A stretch of DNA of 64,000 nucleotides. It comes from an uncultured Draconibacterium sp. Lineage in GTDB: Bacteria > Bacteroidota > Bacteroidia > Bacteroidales > Prolixibacteraceae. This document shows, in pieces, positions 27,397 to 36,395 of the stretch (position 1 is the first letter of the stretch; each line of letters begins with the position of its first letter). The stretch lies in contig NZ_OY781365.1 in the NCBI RefSeq assembly GCF_963676815.1, forward strand, positions 4,684,501-4,748,500, given 5' to 3'. The notes under the pieces were generated by a model. The model worked only from the letters and a program-made list of their open reading frames with translations, did no database searches and was not told where the DNA came from. A program made the translations under genes and the position numbers.

Positions 27397-28518
27397 TTAA
27401 TTCAACGCTTTTTCAATAGCTTTCAAGTAGTCAGAAATAACAATCTGCTCATCAAATTTTGTTTCCGCAAGTTTTCTCGATTGTATTCCCATACGTAATC
27501 TTTGATCCGGTTTAAGATTCAAAAATTCTTCCATTTTTGATGCTAAATCGTCTGGCGATTTAGGAGTGCAGATATATCCGTTTACTCCATTAACAACCGT
27601 TTGCTTGCATCCGGGCATATCCGTTGTAATTATCGGGCGACCTATAGCAAGAGCTTCCAGCAGGCTTTTGGGCGTGCCCTCGCGGTAATACGAAGGTAAC
27701 ACTACAGCATCAGTATTTTGTAAATATTGTTTTACGTTATCTGTTTTTCCCAGATAGGTGACAAAATTGTTTGAGCTTATTTCATCCATTTCTTCTTTAC
27801 TGATAGCATGTGGGTTATTTATTCCCATTTCGCCCAGCAAGTTGATATGAAAATTGCTGTAACCTTTTCCCTTTAATATTTTGCCTGCCTGAACCAGTTC
27901 TGCAATTCCTTTTGTTCGGATCATTCGGGCTACCAATAAAAAATTTACGGTCTGATTTTCGAGTTGAGGTAGTGGTGAGAACGGAAATTCGTTGAGATTG
28001 ACACCCGAGCCAGGTAGAAGATGCGCTAAACTTTTGTTCACGATATTCGAAGCTGTTAATTCTCTCATATCATCGGGATTTTGAAAGAATACGGTATTAA
28101 CCCGGTATTGCGACACCTTAAAAAGTGCTTTTAAAATTGTTCTCGAAAAGAAACCATCGGAAAACAATGTTCCCATGCCTGCCACATTGTTAATGCACGC
28201 AATTCCTAAAGATCTTGCAGCCAATGAACCATAAACATTTGGTTTAATGGTGAAGTTTAACAGTACATCGGGTTTTGTTTTAGCCAACACTTTCCGAATA
28301 CGAAATAATAAGGACATGTCGTATAGGGGGTTTTTCGATTTAGAATCGATATCCAGATGATGAAAGCTACAGCCCAACTCTTCTAATTTCGAGGAGTATT
28401 CATCGGTAGGAGCAATGGCAATTACTTTGTATCCCTTTTTCTGTAATTCTTTTATCAGGTTCTTTCTGAAATTGTAGATATACCAAGATGTATTCAGGAG
28501 AATGGCTATTGTTTTCAT
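27397..28518 (-). CDS. GT4 family glycosyltransferase
   Basis: This retaining GT-B glycosyltransferase is about 373 residues long from the ATG at 28518 (MKTIAILLNTSWYIYNF). A longer upstream frame would run through the end of the ATP-grasp gene and is rejected. The N-terminal domain has LLNFTIKPNVYGSLAARSLGI. The C-terminal GT4 domain has FLLVARMIRTKGIAELVQAGKIL and the donor-binding stretch VVLPSYYREGTPKSLLEALAIGRPIITTDMPGC, with the E-x7-E acids. It resembles PglA/TuaC-type enzymes that add a sugar to a lipid-linked oligosaccharide. It is the last gene of the leftward capsule cluster. Confidence 0.9.
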   Translation of the reverse strand: MKTIAILLNTSWYIYNFRKNLIKELQKKGYKVIAIAPTDEYSSKLEELGCSFHHLDIDSKSKNPLYDMSLLFRIRKVLAKTKPDVLLNFTIKPNVYGSLAARSLGIACINNVAGMGTLFSDGFFSRTILKALFKVSQYRVNTVFFQNPDDMRELTASNIVNKSLAHLLPGSGVNLNEFPFSPLPQLENQTVNFLLVARMIRTKGIAELVQAGKILKGKGYSNFHINLLGEMGINNPHAISKEEMDEISSNNFVTYLGKTDNVKQYLQNTDAVVLPSYYREGTPKSLLEALAIGRPIITTDMPGCKQTVVNGVNGYICTPKSPDDLASKMEEFLNLKPDQRLRMGIQSRKLAETKFDEQIVISDYLKAIEKALN

Positions 28519-28537
28519 GTTTTTTTTGAAATCTGTT

Positions 28538-29395
28538 TTAAATGGAAAGAAGTTGGCCAATCTTATTTTCGAAGTAGGCTGGAGAAATTGGCTCATTGCA
28601 ATTTCCTGGGTAAAATGTGATCTCTCCAAAATAAATTTTGCCTTCAATATTGTATAAATCAACTCTTAAATACTTGAATCCATTTGAAAGCTCTGCGGCA
28701 ATTTTTACCATTTTATCATAATTCTCGGGTCTTAAATGTTTATGTTCACTCCTTGGATAAGTAATCTTGAAGTTAAGAGTTTCATTAAAATCAATATCGT
28801 AAAAATCTCTTTTATGATCCCCAAATCTAGCCGAATCAATTTGAACAAATTCGGGTCTTCCGTTGAAACACCAAAATTTGTAGTCGAATAAATCACCGGA
28901 AGGTTCATTTAAAAACTCTTCAATAATTATTTTTGAAGGCACATCTTTGTAGGGCCATTCTCTGGTTCGTTTGTAGTAATTTATACCTAACCATCTTTTT
29001 AATTTGAGTAATATCTTATCCCAATCTAACTCTTCTTTATTGGTACATATAATATTGTTTTGAGAGCCGTTAGTGATTTTTAATACAAATCGGTTGGGTA
29101 ATGATTTAAAGTCTATCTCTTTTTCGTTGTTATATATTCCAATTATTGGAATCAAGTATTCTTCTCCTATGGTGTCTTTTATGTACTTTCTAACAGCATA
29201 TTTGTCCACCAAGACATGTTGGATATTTTCCCTTACAGTTAGTTTTAACTTCAAGAGTTTCTCATTAAATCCTTGGGGATTTTTAAGGTTAGGGATACGT
29301 TTATGCTTTAGATAATATGTTATCGTGCAGAATAAATTATCGGGGAGAAATGATAAACTATTTGCTAGTTGTTGTTTTATAACTCTTGAAATCAT
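28538..29395 (-). CDS. TupA-like ATP-grasp protein of polysaccharide biosynthesis
   Basis: The 285-residue protein matches the TupA-like ATP-grasp family: NPQGFNEKLLKLKLTVREN (about 40-58), LVDKYAVRKYIKDTIGEEYLIPIIG, FVLKITNGSQNNIICTNK (lysine in the ATP-binding strand), PSKIIIEEFL, YKFWCFNGRPEFVQID and VDLYNIEGKIYFGEITFYPGN (metal-binding acids near the end). Family members are thought to ligate a carboxylate to an amine, for example an amino acid on a capsule sugar. A second copy of this domain is fused to CapA at 33144-35090, so this capsule may carry amide-linked decorations (inference). It is codon-wise AT-rich like its neighbours. Confidence 0.85.
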   Translation of the reverse strand: MISRVIKQQLANSLSFLPDNLFCTITYYLKHKRIPNLKNPQGFNEKLLKLKLTVRENIQHVLVDKYAVRKYIKDTIGEEYLIPIIGIYNNEKEIDFKSLPNRFVLKITNGSQNNIICTNKEELDWDKILLKLKRWLGINYYKRTREWPYKDVPSKIIIEEFLNEPSGDLFDYKFWCFNGRPEFVQIDSARFGDHKRDFYDIDFNETLNFKITYPRSEHKHLRPENYDKMVKIAAELSNGFKYLRVDLYNIEGKIYFGEITFYPGNCNEPISPAYFENKIGQLLSI

Positions 29396-29474
29396 TTATA
29401 GTGTATGGTCAATATGATTGAAAAGCGAATTGAAATTATCATCTGTAAATATTATAACAGCCTAGTTTAAAGTG

Positions 29475-30389
29475 TTATCGTAATTGATTTAATGAACCTG
29501 ATTTGTTGGCTATTCCATGTAGAACTCCTTTGATAAAATATTTAATTTTAGGAAAAGGCTTTATTGTATAAATTGCAGTTATGAGAACAATGACAAATCT
29601 TAATAAAATGTCTTTTAGATACTTTTCATCATTTCTTTTTTTCGAAAGTATTATATTCCGAATCTGGTAATAATAGCGATAATCATTAGCAATAGGGAAA
29701 AGATGTTTCCCGAATATTATTACATCTCCTATTCCAACATCATGGGTAAATTTCCCATTTTTATCAATGTATACTGGTAACCCTTCTTTTCTACATCTTA
29801 AAGAATAATTGCCATCAATACAATCTATAAAAAAGTCCTCTTCAAAATAGCCTATTTGTTTGAATGTTAATGTTGGAATAAGGGAATAGCTACTGGGTAC
29901 AGATTTTACCTGTAATAAGCTATCTTGGTTATTTCGAATATTCTTCCCTGATAAATGTCTTATTCTGTAAGGTACTCCGTTTTTCCGTATTGGATAGCCT
30001 GAAATTGTTCCAATTGGTGCATTAGATGCTAAAAGTTCACTATAACTTTTGACAATAGATTCAATCGCATTTTTGTTGATTATAGAATCCTGGTCGAAAA
30101 GAAATAGTCCTTGGTAGATTCCTGTTTGTACAACTTTTTTAGCTACAAAATTGTATGCAGCCGCTAGTCCAATATTCCCTTCAGGAGAGCTGAATAGGTG
30201 TATATTTTGTTTAAAGCTATTTTGGAGAGCAGCCTTTATTTCTTTTCTTTGATCTGCATCTTCTGTGTTGTCGAAAATAAATGTTGGAATACCTAACTTG
30301 AGCAATTCTGAAATTGCACTAATTAGATGTTTCCAATCCGGATTATATAGAACAATACATGCTGCAAATTCTTCGTATTTATTACCCAT
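29475..30389 (-). CDS. GT2 family glycosyltransferase (rhamnosyltransferase-like)
   Basis: The 304-residue GT-A enzyme has CIVLYNPDWKHLISAI at the N-terminus, IFDNTED for the nucleotide-binding turn, NIGLAAAYNFVAKK, FLFDQDSIINKNA (DQD in place of DxD) and FEEDFFIDCIDGNYSLRCRKEGL as the acceptor/catalytic segment. This is the RfbF/WbbL-type pattern of dTDP-rhamnose transferases. The first seven codons overlap the stop of the next GT2 gene by 8 bases. It and its neighbour at 30382-31305 look like paralogues. Confidence 0.88.
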   Translation of the reverse strand: MGNKYEEFAACIVLYNPDWKHLISAISELLKLGIPTFIFDNTEDADQRKEIKAALQNSFKQNIHLFSSPEGNIGLAAAYNFVAKKVVQTGIYQGLFLFDQDSIINKNAIESIVKSYSELLASNAPIGTISGYPIRKNGVPYRIRHLSGKNIRNNQDSLLQVKSVPSSYSLIPTLTFKQIGYFEEDFFIDCIDGNYSLRCRKEGLPVYIDKNGKFTHDVGIGDVIIFGKHLFPIANDYRYYYQIRNIILSKKRNDEKYLKDILLRFVIVLITAIYTIKPFPKIKYFIKGVLHGIANKSGSLNQLR

Positions 30390-31305
30390 TATAAAATCCT
30401 CCTCTGTTTAAAATTCCATCTTTAATACCTCTCGCAATAGCCTTTAAATAATTTGGTGACCATTTTACAGCAAATAGAATTCTAGGTGTTCTAAATATTA
30501 TACCAAAAATTATACGCATTCTATATCCAAATGGAACATACTTCTTGCGTGCCAACAGTATATTGTTTCTTACCATATAATAACGACGCAGAGGAGAATG
30601 AATTGAAATTTCTCGTCCCAGGGACATTATTCTCTTGTCTCCAATAGAGTGAGATATCTTCGCTGCTTTGGTTGCAAAAATTTTATATCCTTTTGATTTT
30701 GCTCTAAAACACCATTCAAAATCGACTAAATCGATAAAGAAATTTTCATCAAACTGGCCAACTTCTGTTATGATATTTAGTTTTATTAATGAACCTGAGG
30801 TAATTATAAAACTAACTTCAAATGTTTTTTCCTTTTGCTTTGATGGCCATATTTTCTTTAGGTTTACTCCTTTTATCCGAGCCAATGGGTATTCAATGTG
30901 CGTTCTTGAGTCTGAATATACTGGACCAAGTGCTCCTAGTTTTAATCCTTTTGCCATAAGAATCTCTTCTTCTGAAATCAGTTTTCCTACAATGTTGTTG
31001 CATGGAATACTATCTTGGTCGAAAAATAGAACATGTGTAGCACCATTGGCTTTTGCAAATTTAACTCCTTCGTTTAGAGCATGACCTATTCCGTAGTTTT
31101 TGTCAAGTTGATGGTAATAGAAAAGTTTTGTAGTGTTTTTAGATAGTTTATTAAAATGTTTTTGAATCTGTTCTGCATTTTCAGAACCGTTGTCTACAAT
31201 TATAATTTTTGAGTCATTTTTTTCTATATGGTTCTGAATTACTGTAAGAATTTCTGTTATAGTAGGATTAAAAGTTATTATTATTGAATATACCTTGTGG
31301 TGCAT
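30382..31305 (-). CDS. GT2 family glycosyltransferase (rhamnosyltransferase-like)
   Basis: The 307-residue GT-A enzyme has the same plan as the downstream gene: IIITFNPTITEILTVIQNHI, IIVDNGSEN, NYGIGHALNEGVKFAKANGATHVLFFDQDS, FDENFFIDLVDFEWCFRAKSKGYKI and a basic C-terminal half with a membrane-proximal character. It is predicted to add one sugar (possibly rhamnose) to the undecaprenyl-linked capsule unit at the cytoplasmic face. It starts 13 bases after the EpsG-like gene and overlaps the following GT2 gene. Confidence 0.88.
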   Translation of the reverse strand: MHHKVYSIIITFNPTITEILTVIQNHIEKNDSKIIIVDNGSENAEQIQKHFNKLSKNTTKLFYYHQLDKNYGIGHALNEGVKFAKANGATHVLFFDQDSIPCNNIVGKLISEEEILMAKGLKLGALGPVYSDSRTHIEYPLARIKGVNLKKIWPSKQKEKTFEVSFIITSGSLIKLNIITEVGQFDENFFIDLVDFEWCFRAKSKGYKIFATKAAKISHSIGDKRIMSLGREISIHSPLRRYYMVRNNILLARKKYVPFGYRMRIIFGIIFRTPRILFAVKWSPNYLKAIARGIKDGILNRGGFYNG

Positions 31306-31318
31306 GTTTGTCTATAAT

Positions 31319-32416
31319 TTAGTCTTTGTCTGGTTCGTATCTCTGGTTTATGTAATCTCTTGAAAATATAGATTTGTATGGTGTTGTTCCTCTTGAACTA
31401 TTCTTAATATTCATCTGAAACATTATAAATGCAGTTATTATAAAGTATAACGGAGCAAAAGAATGAAGGACTTTGGTTTTTTTTACGATCAGTCCAATGC
31501 TTATGGATTGGAAAAAAAGAAAGTAGTTAGCAAATCTCCAAATATTAAGATTGTTGGATGCAAAAAGGTATAGAATAACTCCAATAGCAGTAAAATAAAA
31601 TAACTGGTAGTAATTATACTTTCTTAAATAATATAAGATAATGATGTTTGAAAGAACCAGATAGGCAACACCGATATTTGAATTTAATGTTGCTGAGTTT
31701 AGTTGGTTCTGATAATCCAGATAGAAATTATAATATGGGATCAATTTGAAGATAGTTTGTCTCATATCTTCCCATAAATGAGTATAATAGCCAATTGTAA
31801 AAAGCAAAATTATTATATACCATAAAATGAGGTTTACTTTCTTTCTACTTTTTATTAGATAGGCAGGCAGCAGAAATAATGCTGAAAGGTGAACCAAGGT
31901 TGCCGCAATGATAGTAATAAAAAACGGCCAAAATCGTCTTTTTTCGATATAGATAGAAGAAAAGAGAAAAATAGAAATAGCGAGTCCTTGTCTTATTTGG
32001 TCATATGTTATGAAAAGCATATTGTAACACAAATAAATGAAAAGTCCGACAGCTAATATTTTATAATGAATTAATACTTTATAGAGAAAAAATAAGGTTA
32101 AAAAAGTATAGGTTGCAATTACAAATACATACCCATTTGGCGAAAAGGAGAATATTTTACAAACAAATTTGTACAAACTAAAATACTCGTAGTTCGGAAT
32201 AATATTATTTTGTTGTTGATTATAAATTTGTTTAAAAGAATTGACGTAATTGTCGTAATCATAGCCTATATCAAATCTTAATGCACTAACTAGAAATAGT
32301 ACCATAAAAGATGAAATCAAAAATACGTGATTAAAATGTTTCGCCTTTTGACTAAGTAATGCCAAAACTACTGCAAAACATCCAGCTATATTATATATTA
32401 ATAGTGATTCCAACAT
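31319..32416 (-). CDS. EpsG/Wzy-like polysaccharide polymerase
   Basis: This 365-residue protein has about ten membrane helices. The pattern FLVSALRFDIGYDYDNYVNSFKQI (about 41-64) is the signature of the EpsG family, in which a conserved GxDYxxY precedes the second helix. MLFITYDQIRQGLAISIFLFSSIYI (about 132-156) is the second conserved block, with QIRQGLA. The protein would polymerise flipped repeat units on the periplasmic side. It stands among glycosyltransferases and the flippase, which supports a Wzy role. No other polymerase candidate was found in the window. Confidence 0.82.
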   Translation of the reverse strand: MLESLLIYNIAGCFAVVLALLSQKAKHFNHVFLISSFMVLFLVSALRFDIGYDYDNYVNSFKQIYNQQQNNIIPNYEYFSLYKFVCKIFSFSPNGYVFVIATYTFLTLFFLYKVLIHYKILAVGLFIYLCYNMLFITYDQIRQGLAISIFLFSSIYIEKRRFWPFFITIIAATLVHLSALFLLPAYLIKSRKKVNLILWYIIILLFTIGYYTHLWEDMRQTIFKLIPYYNFYLDYQNQLNSATLNSNIGVAYLVLSNIIILYYLRKYNYYQLFYFTAIGVILYLFASNNLNIWRFANYFLFFQSISIGLIVKKTKVLHSFAPLYFIITAFIMFQMNIKNSSRGTTPYKSIFSRDYINQRYEPDKD

Positions 32417-32425
32417 ACAAACTAG

Positions 32426-33151
32426 TTAAAAAAGCCTATTGATTCGTATCTGTATAGATGTTTTAATTCGTTTTTTTAATGAAAAATTATGCTTTTTATA
32501 TGCTATCCCTTCAAAATTTCTTGCTGTTTTTCCTTCAGGGAATAAGAAATAGCAAATCAAATTATTACTCCACAACGAATATGTTAAACTTAGTTGATCT
32601 CGTTTAGAAAACCTTTGATATAAATTCCACCACGTTTCTGACTGTTTTTTCACTTTTTCACTATTGTGTTGTCTTAAAATTATATTGTTTTCAAATAGAC
32701 CATAGTTTGAAGGAAATCCCTGATCTCTAAGATATCTAATTTGTTTATTTACAACGTGTTTTTTATCACGTCCTTCACGAATGCATGCTTCGGCTTCATT
32801 GTAAACGCAATTCCGGACAGGGTGTTTCGTAACTGCAATTAAATGCCCCTCACTTAAATGATGTTCAATTACATTATAAAAGCTCGAATTGAGAATTAAT
32901 AGGTTTGCATCAATCCAAACACTTATTTCATATTCTCCAAGAACCTTGTGGGGATTTAACTTTGGGTATCTGGATGTTCTGAGTTTATCGTTTGTTGTGT
33001 ATGGTAAAGGTCGAAATTGCCAAATGGAATCATTTTTAATCTTGATATTGTCGGTAAAACATATGTAATCCCAATCAGGGTTGATATCCTGAGGCGATTC
33101 AAGATGGTCATAATGGCCTGTTAAGCAGGTATAGATAACTTTTTTATTCAT
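32426..33151 (-). CDS. DUF616 glycosyltransferase-like protein
   Basis: About 241 residues from the ATG at 33151; a TTG one codon earlier is less likely. The beginning KVIYTCLTGHYDHLESPQDINPDWDYICFTDN and SVWIDANLLIL (about 80-90) match the DUF616/TOD1-MUCI70 GT-A-like family. RNCVYNEAEACIREGRDKK and WSNNLICYFLFPEG follow. Family members in bacteria occur in O-antigen and capsule loci and are presumed to be sugar transferases. The gene overlaps the end of the CapA fusion gene by 8 bases, so it is translationally linked. Confidence 0.8.
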   Translation of the reverse strand: MNKKVIYTCLTGHYDHLESPQDINPDWDYICFTDNIKIKNDSIWQFRPLPYTTNDKLRTSRYPKLNPHKVLGEYEISVWIDANLLILNSSFYNVIEHHLSEGHLIAVTKHPVRNCVYNEAEACIREGRDKKHVVNKQIRYLRDQGFPSNYGLFENNIILRQHNSEKVKKQSETWWNLYQRFSKRDQLSLTYSLWSNNLICYFLFPEGKTARNFEGIAYKKHNFSLKKRIKTSIQIRINRLF

Positions 33152-35090
33152 CAATTGGCAGTTTTAAAAGGTCTCCCAGTTTTTTATCCCATTCCTGTGG
33201 TTGAAATTTCATTAATCCGCTATATGGATGAAATGTAAGTTCTCCGAACAATATTTTCTTATTAATAGAATAAAGGTCAACGCGCACGTAATTAAAATCT
33301 TTCGCCAGTTTTTCTGCAACGTTTAATAGTTCAGAGAGATTGCCCGGCTTTTCTATCTGCTTTTTATTTGCAGAGAAGTAATATAAATCGACTGGTTTCC
33401 AGTCTGTATCAAACCAATTCTCTTTAACACCTTCATTTCTGTCAAATATAGTTTGTATGTAGCAAGGTTTGCCATTAAAGCAATGAATCTTGTAATCATT
33501 CAATAAATCGTTATTGCTTTCGTCATGTAACAATTCTTCAATCAGTATTTTAGGAGGAATGTCTTTATATTCCCACTCCCGGTTTTGATAGAAAACATTT
33601 TTATTTAGCCAACGAGATAATGTACTTATAATTTGAGTCTTGTCGAATTTGTAATCTTTTCCGAAGAATGATATTTTTCCGTTATTATATATCATGTTAT
33701 ACCCCGATGTATGATTCGTTTTTATAATGTACTCAGCAGGGAGTTTCTCAAATGGAATGTTTTTGGGTTGATCGGTGGCATACAGCAGAGGTATTAAAAA
33801 GTCTTCTCCAATTCTTTCCTTTACAAAATCACGAACTTTATATTTATCTGCACAAATAGGATACAAGGGATTTTTGTCGTACAACTTCAACCATTGCATT
33901 TTTTCGGTAAAAGAATCCGGATTTTTTAGGTTGGGATTTATTCCAAAAACTTTACGGTATTGAGATATAATATAAGCACGATCTGACATTATCTTGGATT
34001 TATACAATGATAAGAGAGTGCGTGGTATAAAAAATACTTTGGTATAAAATGTGGATTTATTCTCTAATGATTTTATTTTTAAGATGATTGATTTATACTT
34101 TTTCAATACAAGCTTAGGATTATTTATAACGTTCTTTGTAAGCAGAGATATTCTAATGAAATTCATATAGTTTTTATGTAGAAAACTATATAGCTGATTG
34201 TTTTTTAGAATAAATTTTGAATTTTTATAGTGAGAATAGCTTAACTGCCCATTTCTTCTAACTTTTATTTTTAGAACTATTTCTGATCTAATATCTCCGT
34301 TTTTTAAATTAAAAACGGGCATAAGTCCTTCGCGTTGATGTTTCTTAGCTCTTTTGTGTTTTTTGATACCATTCTGAATATAGTTAATGTCGTTAAAATA
34401 AAAGTTACCTAATGAATAATAGATTAATTTTCCTTTATAACGCTCAACAGGTTGAATTATATGAGGGTGATGGCCTATAATAAGATCAGCTCCAGCGTCA
34501 ATTATTTGATATGCTAATTCTCTTTTCTCAGGTTCAGGATATTTAATATCTTCCTGGCCCCAATGCATATTAACTATTATGGAATAGTTCTGATATTTAT
34601 CTCGAAAATATTTAATGATTGATAAATCAGGAGGATAAGGTCCAATAAAGTCCGCGGTGCTAAAGAGTTTTTCACCACTCATATCTGCAGATCGAGTTGT
34701 AAATGCTAATTGGATTATTTTTGACTTATTGTCTATGAATACATAATTTTTTTCTTGAGCATAACCAGCTCCGTAAGAAGATATGCTATTACTAATAAGT
34801 GTTTTAAGGGTTAGTTTCCCAGAGTCATTTCCATAGTCGTTTATATGATTGTTAGATAAGTTTACTAAATATGGATTTAAATATTTAAGGTGTTTTACAT
34901 TGTCTGTATATGAGTAGAGTGTTATCTTCTTTTTCACTGCACTCATGTTGTTTGTAATGAATGGGCTTTCAAGGTTAATGCATAATTTAATTTGATCAGA
35001 ATTGAGAAAATTCAATATAGAACCAAAAACAAAATCTGGTTCTTTATTGACTTCTTGTAGAACTATATCTCCTGTAAAAGCTATTTTCAT
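33144..35090 (-). CDS. CapA-type metallophosphatase fused to a TupA-like ATP-grasp domain
   Basis: The 648-residue protein joins two capsule-modifying domains. Residues 1-280 are a CapA/PgsA-like domain with the metal-binding residues of that fold: D8 in FTGDIV, E41 in INLESPF, N81-H82 in SNNHINDYG, H176 in HWGQ and H207, H208, H210 in GHHPHIIQP. Residues 280-365 form a basic linker. Residues about 365-645 are a TupA-like ATP-grasp domain: NPDSFTEKMQWLKLY, YIIKTNHTSGYN, PPKILIEELL, YKIHCFNGKPCYIQ, VDLYSINKKILFGELTFHPY. There is no signal peptide. The pairing suggests a two-step amide-forming or ligation reaction on the polysaccharide. Its ATG overlaps the flippase stop by 4 bases. Confidence 0.85.
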   Translation of the reverse strand: MKIAFTGDIVLQEVNKEPDFVFGSILNFLNSDQIKLCINLESPFITNNMSAVKKKITLYSYTDNVKHLKYLNPYLVNLSNNHINDYGNDSGKLTLKTLISNSISSYGAGYAQEKNYVFIDNKSKIIQLAFTTRSADMSGEKLFSTADFIGPYPPDLSIIKYFRDKYQNYSIIVNMHWGQEDIKYPEPEKRELAYQIIDAGADLIIGHHPHIIQPVERYKGKLIYYSLGNFYFNDINYIQNGIKKHKRAKKHQREGLMPVFNLKNGDIRSEIVLKIKVRRNGQLSYSHYKNSKFILKNNQLYSFLHKNYMNFIRISLLTKNVINNPKLVLKKYKSIILKIKSLENKSTFYTKVFFIPRTLLSLYKSKIMSDRAYIISQYRKVFGINPNLKNPDSFTEKMQWLKLYDKNPLYPICADKYKVRDFVKERIGEDFLIPLLYATDQPKNIPFEKLPAEYIIKTNHTSGYNMIYNNGKISFFGKDYKFDKTQIISTLSRWLNKNVFYQNREWEYKDIPPKILIEELLHDESNNDLLNDYKIHCFNGKPCYIQTIFDRNEGVKENWFDTDWKPVDLYYFSANKKQIEKPGNLSELLNVAEKLAKDFNYVRVDLYSINKKILFGELTFHPYSGLMKFQPQEWDKKLGDLLKLPIDE

Positions 35091-36343
35091 TTTAACATTT
35101 GGTATTTGTGAATAAGGTGTAAACGATATAAAAATTCAGCAGCATAACCTATTACAATCACGTAAGCATAAAAAGCGATTTTTGTTTCCCAACCAGATAA
35201 TATGCCAACCCCAATCAGCACAAAATATAAACAAGTTGTAATCAGCATACTTTTGAATCTTAATTTGTAATAGCCAAGTGCATTTATACAGTTCGTAGCT
35301 AACGTGAAACTTATTACGATTATTGGAACAGAAATTAAAATTATTCTGGTCAAATGGGCTGAGTTTATAAGTTCGTTGCCTCCTAGTAGAAGAACAATTT
35401 TATCTACGAATGGAAATAAGATAATTGTGATTGCCACAATCCCCAAAAAGGCTAGTTTCAATACCTTCAGCATGAATTTCATATTTCTTTCTTTGCTAAT
35501 TTTGGGATAAAGCGCTTGGTTAAGCAAATTAATGGGGATGAAAAGCAAATCTTTAATCTTAACAGCGAGATCAAATTCGGCAACAGCACCTGTACCAATA
35601 AATGTCCCTATTAAAAGAATATTTGTTTTATCCTTAAAAGTCATGATGACATTTGTAGAGAATAAGACGAAGCTTTCTTTAAAGTATTTACTTAAAGTAC
35701 TAATCGGAACTAATATGAATTTCACTTTGTGTTTAATAAAAACAATATAGAGAGATATTGTTCCTGCGATTATTGCCCCAATACCATTAATGATTGGAAC
35801 CCTTAGGAATTGACTTTGCGACTTAACCAAAATGAATATAAAAATTAGAAATGTTACTCGGCTTGTAAGTGTAAGTATAGTTATATACTGCATTTTTTCA
35901 ATCCCCTGAAAGTACCATATTGGGAATATGAGGTCATAAAGACAAATCCACATGACAAGGAAGTATAATATTTTAGGGCCTTTAACTTCTGGAATAATAT
36001 ACAAAACAATGGAAAGAGTAATTAAGCAAAGAATAAAAAGTATGGATTTTATTAAGTAAACACTTGAAACAATTTCACTTAGTTTTTTACTATTATTTCT
36101 GTGTATACTTACTTCTTTAGTTGCCGATATATTAAACCCAAAATTTACGATTACCAATAAGTAGTTAATTACTGTTTGTGCAAAAACTATTAATCCATAA
36201 TTGTCCTTGCCCAGTACTCTAATTAAATAGGGATAGGTAATTAACGGTATTAACAGATTGAATACCTGTAAAGCGGATAAATACGAAAAGTTCTGGACTA
36301 AAACTTTATGGTTGTATAATGCTTTTTTTACTTTTTCCAGCAT
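35087..36343 (-). CDS. Wzx-like oligosaccharide flippase
   Basis: The 418-residue membrane protein has about twelve helices and the MOP-superfamily polysaccharide exporter pattern. NFSYLSALQVFNLLIPLITYPYLIRVLGKDNYGLIVFAQ (about 18-56) is the classical N-terminal signature; WYFQGIEKMQYIT and FSTNVIMTFKDKTNILLIGTFIGTGAVAEFDLA follow. It would flip the undecaprenyl-linked repeat unit to the periplasm. It heads the AT-rich cassette, 52 bases after the Wzz gene, and overlaps the CapA fusion gene. Confidence 0.9.
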   Translation of the reverse strand: MLEKVKKALYNHKVLVQNFSYLSALQVFNLLIPLITYPYLIRVLGKDNYGLIVFAQTVINYLLVIVNFGFNISATKEVSIHRNNSKKLSEIVSSVYLIKSILFILCLITLSIVLYIIPEVKGPKILYFLVMWICLYDLIFPIWYFQGIEKMQYITILTLTSRVTFLIFIFILVKSQSQFLRVPIINGIGAIIAGTISLYIVFIKHKVKFILVPISTLSKYFKESFVLFSTNVIMTFKDKTNILLIGTFIGTGAVAEFDLAVKIKDLLFIPINLLNQALYPKISKERNMKFMLKVLKLAFLGIVAITIILFPFVDKIVLLLGGNELINSAHLTRIILISVPIIVISFTLATNCINALGYYKLRFKSMLITTCLYFVLIGVGILSGWETKIAFYAYVIVIGYAAEFLYRLHLIHKYQMLK

Positions 36344-36395
36344 AAAAGTACGTATAGGGTTTTGGGTTGGAGAGACCTCTTAGTCGATTTCTGTA

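Noticed and set aside
27397..28662. Longer start for the GT4 gene
   Set aside because: The extra 48 codons would overlap the end of the ATP-grasp gene and do not resemble a GT4 N-terminus; ATG at 28518 gives the usual beginning.
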